The notes beneath the pieces are model-generated. The model ran no database searches and was not told the DNA's origin. It saw nothing but the letters and a program-made list of their open reading frames with translations. 64,000 nucleotides of DNA, from positions 1 to 64,000 of the IMG/VR virus record IMGVR_UViG_3300021962_007611; one strand, given 5' to 3'. A program made the translations under genes and the position numbers. The DNA is from a virus. Shown here piece after piece: positions 59,660 through 64,000 of this stretch (position 1 is its first letter; each line of letters opens with the position of its first letter).

Positions 59660-60484
59660 TTGACCAGCGAATTTAAACCAGATCCTATCATAAACGAACC
59701 CATCGATAGATCCTTTAAGAAAGATGAATACGAACCTCTAGGTAAAGAAGTATATGTAAAAGCTTCAGATATGATGTCTGATAAAGGCTATCAAGAAGCA
59801 TACTTAGGCGATGCGATCCGCTTTAAGATGAAACGTGATAAAAAACGTTTCTGGGCAGGCGATAACATCAGTGACTATATTAGCGAAGAAGATAAAGCAA
59901 AGCTAATCGACGAAGCAACCGAAGCATTTGAACTAGTGCTCGATAGGTTACTTATTGATCGAGAAAACGATCCTAATAGTCAGGGCACAGCACGTCGGTT
60001 GGCTAAAATGTATTTTAACGAAATAATGGCAGGTAGATATGACCCAGCACCAGACGCAACAAGTTTCCCCAACGATTCGGCGGATCGTTATGAAGGTATG
60101 TTGGTTGTTCGTAGCGAGCTTCGCAGTATGTGTAGCCATCATCACCAACCCGTTAGTGGCGTTGCTTATATTGGTATTATTGCGGCTCAGAAACTCATCG
60201 GACTTAGCAAGTATACAAGGATCGCTCAGTGGTGTGCCCGTCGAGGTACTCTCCAGGAGGAACTTGCTAATGACATTGCTAGGGAAATCGAAAAAGCCAC
60301 AGGAGCCAAAGACCTAGGCGTGTATATTCAAGCAGTACATGGATGCTGCGAGAATCGCGGCATCATGGCGCATTCATCATTGACTCAAACTACAGTATTA
60401 AAAGGTGCTTTCAAAGAAGATGGCGATACTAAGAAAGAGTTCTTTGACAATATTAAACTACAACAGGAGTTTGCCCCGAGATGA
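59660..60484 (+). CDS. folE: GTP cyclohydrolase I (274 aa, TTG start)
   Basis: FolE converts GTP to 7,8-dihydroneopterin triphosphate, the first step to tetrahydrofolate and 7-deazaguanines. MCSHHHQPVSG and AVHGCCENRGIMAHSS contain the zinc Cys/His/Cys; KLIGLSKYTRI and QWCARRGTLQEELANDI are family hallmarks. It is longer than typical FolE (about 220 aa) because of an extended N terminus. TTG 59660 has CGGAGA eight bases upstream. Supplies the substrate of QueD. Confidence 0.93.
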   Translation: MTSEFKPDPIINEPIDRSFKKDEYEPLGKEVYVKASDMMSDKGYQEAYLGDAIRFKMKRDKKRFWAGDNISDYISEEDKAKLIDEATEAFELVLDRLLIDRENDPNSQGTARRLAKMYFNEIMAGRYDPAPDATSFPNDSADRYEGMLVVRSELRSMCSHHHQPVSGVAYIGIIAAQKLIGLSKYTRIAQWCARRGTLQEELANDIAREIEKATGAKDLGVYIQAVHGCCENRGIMAHSSLTQTTVLKGAFKEDGDTKKEFFDNIKLQQEFAPR

Positions 60485-60696
60485 ATTCTGTAGATATGGC
60501 TAACGATCTAATTAATCGTGCGAAAAATTTAAAAAAGTTTGAAGTAAAGCGTATGCTAGAAGATGGTATACTGTTTAATGGTCCTGTGCCTTTTGATGTC
60601 AAAGGCAAAGACGATTGCTTTTGGATCTATGCGTATGCTGTTACGCAGGAAGAAGCAGAAGCAAAAGTAGATATGTGGCTACAAGATAAAACATGA
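60481..60696 (+). CDS. Small hypothetical protein (71 aa)
   Basis: Helical N terminus (MANDLINRAKNLKKFEVKRM) and an acidic C terminus ending QEEAEAKVDMWLQDKT. It overlaps folE and the small membrane gene by four bases. Unknown function. Confidence 0.68.
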   Translation: MNSVDMANDLINRAKNLKKFEVKRMLEDGILFNGPVPFDVKGKDDCFWIYAYAVTQEEAEAKVDMWLQDKT

Positions 60697-60812
60697 TTTG
60701 GTATATATTAGCTCTAATCTGCGGAGTCATTAGTATAGTAAGCATGGATCATGTTGTACTAGCACTAGGTCTTATTTTTTCAGTAATAGGAATAATAAGA
60801 GAACGCCAATGA
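60693..60812 (+). CDS. Tiny two-helix membrane protein (39 aa)
   Basis: ATG overlaps the upstream stop (ATGA) and the TGA overlaps the next ATG. Almost the whole chain is hydrophobic (MIWYILALICGVISIVS and VVLALGLIFSVIGII), giving two membrane helices with a short MDH turn. Function unknown. Confidence 0.6.
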   Translation: MIWYILALICGVISIVSMDHVVLALGLIFSVIGIIRERQ

Positions 60813-61246
60813 CACAAGCACTGAGAGACGATCTCATGGTACAACAGCAGTTGCCGGCCACCGATCGTCGAGAGTGGGCTTGGCAACATATGGTAGCTGT
60901 TATCATGCTAAATCAAACTGGGCGAAAAGCAGTCAAATATGTGCTGCCTCTTTTCTTAGATCGTTGGCCAGGACCTGGAGAGTTTCTTTGGGCTATGGAA
61001 GATGAAGTTAAAGAAGTAATTTGGCCTTTAGGAATGTATAACACTCGTTTCAAAAGACTCAAACGAATGACTGCCGATTTCTTGACTTGGGACGGAAACG
61101 ATGCTACAATGTTATACGGCATTGGCAAATACGGTAGCGATAGTTATGAAATCTTTTTCAAACAAAACTACACAGTTGAGCCTACGGATAAAGAACTAAA
61201 ACGCTATCTTGAAGAAGAGGTATTTAATGTTGTTGAAACTGCTTGA
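60809..61246 (+). CDS. MBD4-like HhH-GPD DNA glycosylase (145 aa)
   Basis: The C-terminal segment MLYGIGKYGSDSYEIFFKQN followed by VEPTDKELKRYL closely parallels the glycosylase domain of MBD4 (LHGIGKYGNDSYRIF, HPEDHKLNKY). The hairpin LYGIGKYG binds DNA, and the Asp of PTDKEL sits at the catalytic Asp. AVIMLNQTGRKAV matches the first helix. It would excise a mispaired or damaged pyrimidine. No Fe-S cluster cysteines. Smaller than endonuclease III; normal for a single-domain MBD4-like enzyme. Confidence 0.8.
   Translation: MTQALRDDLMVQQQLPATDRREWAWQHMVAVIMLNQTGRKAVKYVLPLFLDRWPGPGEFLWAMEDEVKEVIWPLGMYNTRFKRLKRMTADFLTWDGNDATMLYGIGKYGSDSYEIFFKQNYTVEPTDKELKRYLEEEVFNVVETA
61082..61110 (+). promoter_or_regulatory. 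Possible sigma70 promoter
   Basis: TTGACT (61082-61087), 17-base spacer, TACAAT (61105-61110), within the glycosylase gene, about 117 bases before the next start. Confidence 0.45.
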
Positions 61247-61691
61247 ACGACTAGGCCGTAAACGTATCATCATGGATAGGGTCGATAACGAACCCTACCT
61301 AGAACGCTACTATCTTTTTCTTAAAGATCGCGAGCGTTTTCCCTTTAACATATTCTTACATAAGTTCTTAAAAGGTGATCCTGATGATGTTCACGATCAT
61401 CCATGGCCGTATGCTACACTAATTCTCGCTGGTGGTTACTACGAATGGGTACTAGTGTTTAACACCCTAGGTAAAAAAATTAACGAAATAAAATACTGGC
61501 GTGGGCCCGGTCATTTCAGAATTTGTAGTCCGAACAGTTATCATCGCATCGAGCTAAAAGATGGAGTAACTGCTTGGACGTTATTCATGCCCGGGCCTCA
61601 AAAAAGAGATTGGGGATTTCTTGTTAACGATCAATGGATACAAAACGAAAAATATATAGCACAACGTAAGGAGTCTAATGTTAAAGCGTAA
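61227..61691 (+). CDS. Cupin-fold protein (154 aa)
   Basis: The motif HDHPWPYATLILAGGYYEWV and later GPGHFRICSPNSYHRIEL match the two conserved cupin boxes; the histidines could bind a metal. Start at ATG 61227 is preferred over TTG 61209. Cupins include dioxygenases and isomerases; the substrate cannot be told. It overlaps the phosphoribosyltransferase start by 14 bases. Confidence 0.75.
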   Translation: MLLKLLERLGRKRIIMDRVDNEPYLERYYLFLKDRERFPFNIFLHKFLKGDPDDVHDHPWPYATLILAGGYYEWVLVFNTLGKKINEIKYWRGPGHFRICSPNSYHRIELKDGVTAWTLFMPGPQKRDWGFLVNDQWIQNEKYIAQRKESNVKA

Positions 61692-62247
61692 AGTTAGTTG
61701 GATAGAATTCCAAGGATTAGTTTCAAAAATTTGCCGAGATATCAGTTTAGGTAGTTGGCGTCCCGATTATGTAGTTGGTATTACACGGGGAGGTCTTCTT
61801 CCTGCTGTTATGATCAGTCAATATTTTAATATACCTTGCGAAGCATTGAAAGTAAGTCTCAGAGACAACGGTGGTGAACATGCTACTGAAAGCAATCTGT
61901 GGATGGCTGAAGATGCTTTCGGAAATCCCCACCACGAAGTTGATTTCTATGAAGGCAATCCTATGTCTTTGTTTGAAAACGACACAGCCAAACAGATATT
62001 AATCGTCGACGATATTAACGATACTGGAGCTACCATTAATTGGATTTTAAAAGATTGGCCTAGCGGATGCTTCCCCAATGATCCAGAATGGGACAATATA
62101 TGGAACAATAACGTTCGGTTCGCTACTATATTTGATAATCTAGCCAGCAAGTCTGAAGTTAAGATGGATTACGTCGGTGAAGAAATTAATAAAGCAGAAA
62201 AACCTGTATGGATTGAGTTTCCTTTCGAAGAATGGTGGACAAAATGA
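61678..62247 (+). CDS. Type I phosphoribosyltransferase (189 aa)
   Basis: ILIVDDINDTGATI (about residues 106-119) is the PRPP-binding loop, and YVVGITRGGLLPAVM is the N-terminal nucleotide-binding loop. Closest to xanthine/hypoxanthine phosphoribosyltransferases of the Gpt type. AAGGAG precedes ATG. It may salvage purines for phage DNA synthesis or supply a modified purine; the latter is speculation. Confidence 0.85.
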   Translation: MLKRKVSWIEFQGLVSKICRDISLGSWRPDYVVGITRGGLLPAVMISQYFNIPCEALKVSLRDNGGEHATESNLWMAEDAFGNPHHEVDFYEGNPMSLFENDTAKQILIVDDINDTGATINWILKDWPSGCFPNDPEWDNIWNNNVRFATIFDNLASKSEVKMDYVGEEINKAEKPVWIEFPFEEWWTK

Positions 62248-62471
62248 TAGATGCTAAAATAAAAATTCGCTGTACAGACAATGGTAAAGATGTCGAAGCA
62301 CATATTCTTAATTATAAACCTCGAGCGTTTTTAGAAGTAGCATTTCAAACTGTAAAGCTTCGTATGGTATACAAAGAAAATACAAAGGTATTCTTCGGAA
62401 GCCTTATGGGGAGAGAATTTGTTATTAAAGAAGATTCATTGCCGCAAGAACGTAAGGAATTTCAACGATGA
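62244..62471 (+). CDS. Small basic hypothetical protein (75 aa)
   Basis: ATG 62244 overlaps the upstream stop (ATGA) and is preferred over GTG 62232. Beta-rich (DAKIKIRCTDNGKDVEAHIL), overlaps the HIT gene by four bases. No function recognised. Confidence 0.68.
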   Translation: MIDAKIKIRCTDNGKDVEAHILNYKPRAFLEVAFQTVKLRMVYKENTKVFFGSLMGREFVIKEDSLPQERKEFQR

Positions 62472-62866
62472 ACGACGATACTGTTAAAGTTATAAAGGAT
62501 CAGCCTCCTTTTATTGAGGACGGCGATGCTCCCTGGGACAATCTCATCGAAGAAGATTATCATGTTAAAGTGTTCGCTGACAAATATCCAGTAACAGAAG
62601 GTCACGTTTTATTTGTGCCTAAATATAACACGGTAGCAGTACTTATGGATGCGTTTGAATATGCCGTAGTAGACGGATTAAAGATGGTTAAAGATGGAAG
62701 GTGCGACGGGTTTAATATTGGATTTAATTATGGCACGGCAGCTGGTCAGACAGTTCCATGGCCACACGTTCATTTAATTCCCCGGCGTACCGGAGATATG
62801 GAAGATCCCACAGGGGGTGTAAGACATGTTATTCCTGAAAAGGGAAATTATAGGAAATCAAAATGA
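62468..62866 (+). CDS. HIT-family nucleotide hydrolase/transferase (132 aa)
   Basis: TVPWPHVHLIPRR carries the catalytic HxH of the HIT motif; the first of the usual three His is Trp here. FADKYPVTEGHVLFVPKYNT is the N-terminal family strand and MEDPTGGVRHVIPEKGNY is seen in a phage/bacterial HIT branch. HIT enzymes act on AMP-linked compounds such as AppppA. Four-base overlaps with both neighbours. Confidence 0.88.
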   Translation: MNDDTVKVIKDQPPFIEDGDAPWDNLIEEDYHVKVFADKYPVTEGHVLFVPKYNTVAVLMDAFEYAVVDGLKMVKDGRCDGFNIGFNYGTAAGQTVPWPHVHLIPRRTGDMEDPTGGVRHVIPEKGNYRKSK

Positions 62867-63066
62867 AAAAAGAAATCGTAGAAACATTGAAGCAACATTT
62901 CGGAGCACACATTCTTAAGCATAAAATGAATGTTGATATCATGTTAGCCAATCCTATGGCTATTCACGATCACACAGATCTAATGGATGCTATCGAAAAA
63001 GAAGTTAATCAGATTGCTGAATATATGGATAAACTTGAAGTAATGGAAAAATATTTTAATGACTGA
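62863..63066 (+). CDS. Small hypothetical protein (67 aa)
   Basis: Helical, His-rich (HFGAHILKHKMNVDIMLANP and IHDHTDLMDAIEKEVNQIAE). Overlaps neighbours by 4 and 8 bases. Function unknown. Confidence 0.68.
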   Translation: MKKEIVETLKQHFGAHILKHKMNVDIMLANPMAIHDHTDLMDAIEKEVNQIAEYMDKLEVMEKYFND

Positions 63067-63253
63067 AATTAAAATACCCTGGAAAAATCAAAGTAATGTT
63101 TTTTGGAACGAAACATGTGCCAAAATTCTTGAACACTTTGGTTTACCGGGGGACAAATACACTACTGAAGTATCCGCCGACGATATGAGATTCTTTTTTA
63201 AAAATGAAAAAGATGCTTTCTTTTGCAAGCTAATGATCAGCGAGGAAATATGA
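63059..63253 (+). CDS. Small hypothetical protein (64 aa)
   Basis: Begins MTEIKIPWKNQSNVFWNETC. Compact alpha/beta pattern with paired Phe (RFFFKNEKDAFFCKLMISEE). Overlaps the next gene as ATGA. Function unknown. Confidence 0.68.
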   Translation: MTEIKIPWKNQSNVFWNETCAKILEHFGLPGDKYTTEVSADDMRFFFKNEKDAFFCKLMISEEI

Positions 63254-63453
63254 GAGACAGGATTATCATAATCATAGCGGTGATATTTTGTGTATTCATT
63301 ATGTTAACTTCCGACTTAGGAAACCCGCGGACTAAAATTTATGATTGTACTATATCCGAAATTAGCCCCGACTTTCCTATCGAAGTCAAAGAAGAGTGTC
63401 GTAGATTACGAAGAGAATATCACGAAAAAAATAACAGCAGGTATACTACATGA
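63250..63453 (+). CDS. Small membrane-anchored protein (67 aa)
   Basis: One N-terminal hydrophobic helix (RIIIIIAVIFCVFIMLTSD, residues about 4-22), then a charged domain ending with Arg/Glu (KEECRRLRREYHEKNNSRYT). ATG 63250 is preferred over 63223. Function unknown. Confidence 0.65.
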   Translation: MRDRIIIIIAVIFCVFIMLTSDLGNPRTKIYDCTISEISPDFPIEVKEECRRLRREYHEKNNSRYTT

Positions 63454-64000
63454 GTAGAGCATTATTTTTAGGCGATAGTCATACGTGCGGATACGTAACT
63501 ATTCCTGGTAAGGTCGGGGTTGGCAGTTATAGTATGTGGAACGATAATAGTTACGCAGAGTCATATGCTGAAGCTTTTTCTAAGCCAACATCAGTGTATG
63601 CGTTGCCGGGTGTATGTAATCGAATGTATCCAGATTGGTTACGTGTTATGTTAGATAAACACCCCGACATTGACGAGGTGTATGTTTTATTATCTAGTTT
63701 TAATAGATTTGTTCTTGCGTTTAACGAAACTCTTTCGCAAGATACATTACCAGCAGATTTTTTTACACTGAAACACGAAAAAAAGAATCTGTTAGTTGAT
63801 CTGTATTATGATCAAATATTTAGAGACGATCGTTTTCAACTTCTTAATAAACCAACATTTGAGGATTTTGGAAAAATTGCTGATATTAATTTTGACTACC
63901 AGAATGGTTTACTGAAACCAGATCTCCGAAAAGATACATTTATGGATGTAAAATTATTCTTTGATCTAAATACCCATCTAGAACAAAGAGATTTTTTTAA
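63450..64000 (+). CDS. SGNH-hydrolase-like protein, cut by window end (at least 183 aa)
   Basis: The ATG overlaps the upstream stop. LFLGDSHTCGY at the start is the GDSx block I of SGNH/GDSL hydrolases. The frame stays open to the last base, so the C terminus (with Asp/His) is not seen. Substrate unknown; phage SGNH proteins include esterases acting on glycans. Confidence 0.68.
   Translation, partial: MSRALFLGDSHTCGYVTIPGKVGVGSYSMWNDNSYAESYAEAFSKPTSVYALPGVCNRMYPDWLRVMLDKHPDIDEVYVLLSSFNRFVLAFNETLSQDTLPADFFTLKHEKKNLLVDLYYDQIFRDDRFQLLNKPTFEDFGKIADINFDYQNGLLKPDLRKDTFMDVKLFFDLNTHLEQRDFF

Noticed and set aside
1-64000. Cyanophage identity (psbA, hli and similar photosynthesis genes)
   Set aside because: No such genes seen, and the HscA-type IscU motif argues for a non-cyanobacterial host, although the window covers only part of the genome.

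Overview
The window is a dense stretch (about 93 genes, no gene-free gap over 120 bases) of an AT-rich, T4-superfamily myovirus genome. Core T4-type replication genes are present: DNA polymerase gp43, sliding clamp gp45, clamp loader gp44, dCMP deaminase and a DsbA-like protein. T4-like late promoters of the form GATAAATA, a GroES/gp31-like co-chaperonin and large fibre proteins point the same way. No photosynthesis genes or tRNAs are seen. A lipoprotein o-spanin and a GH19 endolysin imply a Gram-negative host. The phage IscU keeps the LPPVK site recognised by HscA, which favours a proteobacterial host over a cyanobacterium (inference).

Layout. 1-3941: small, mostly unrecognised genes; a perfect sigma70 promoter serves the gene at 2766. 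3938-9713: a reverse-strand repeat-rich fibre (1231 aa) and a divergent fibre-like gene, each with its own late promoter. 9812-12978: QueD, glycosyltransferase-like genes and a WYL_2 protein, then the UV endonuclease UvdE. 13545-15918: a membrane EF-hand protein, then a late cassette of Fe/Mn superoxide dismutase, IscU, IscA and an amidotransferase-like protein. 16275-30366: virion genes, including a 2838-aa fibre and a gene split by a -1 frame change. 30356-35697: early genes (C-family polymerase fragment, co-chaperonin, MazG, secreted DD-peptidase, nucleotidyltransferase, gp44, dCMP deaminase, PhoH). 35842-39018: late genes ending in a lysis cassette. 39080-43344: DnaJ, peptide deformylase, ClpA. 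43404-50109: late genes whose short leaders and protease-like sites suggest proteins packaged in the head. 50198-64000: early/middle genes including gp43, gp45, DpdA, a glycosyltransferase, FolE, an MBD4-like DNA glycosylase, a phosphoribosyltransferase, a HIT protein and an SGNH hydrolase cut by the window end.

How they fit together. FolE and QueD (7-deazaguanine synthesis) plus DpdA (insertion into DNA) suggest modified guanine in the phage genome; QueE and QueC are not in the window. UvdE and the MBD4-like enzyme add DNA repair. Co-chaperonin, DnaJ, deformylase and ClpA form a proteostasis set. IscU/IscA, a second A-type carrier and SOD form an iron-sulfur/oxidative-stress set.

The most interesting signals are RNA-level. 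A T4-style gp43 operator hairpin overlaps the gene 43 ribosome-binding site. Two tandem perfect hairpins with GCGA tetraloops lie in the DD-peptidase signal-peptide codons. A 14-bp hairpin sits in the phoH leader. Host-type promoters (TTGACW, exactly 17 bases, TATAAT) recur and twice interlock with terminators.
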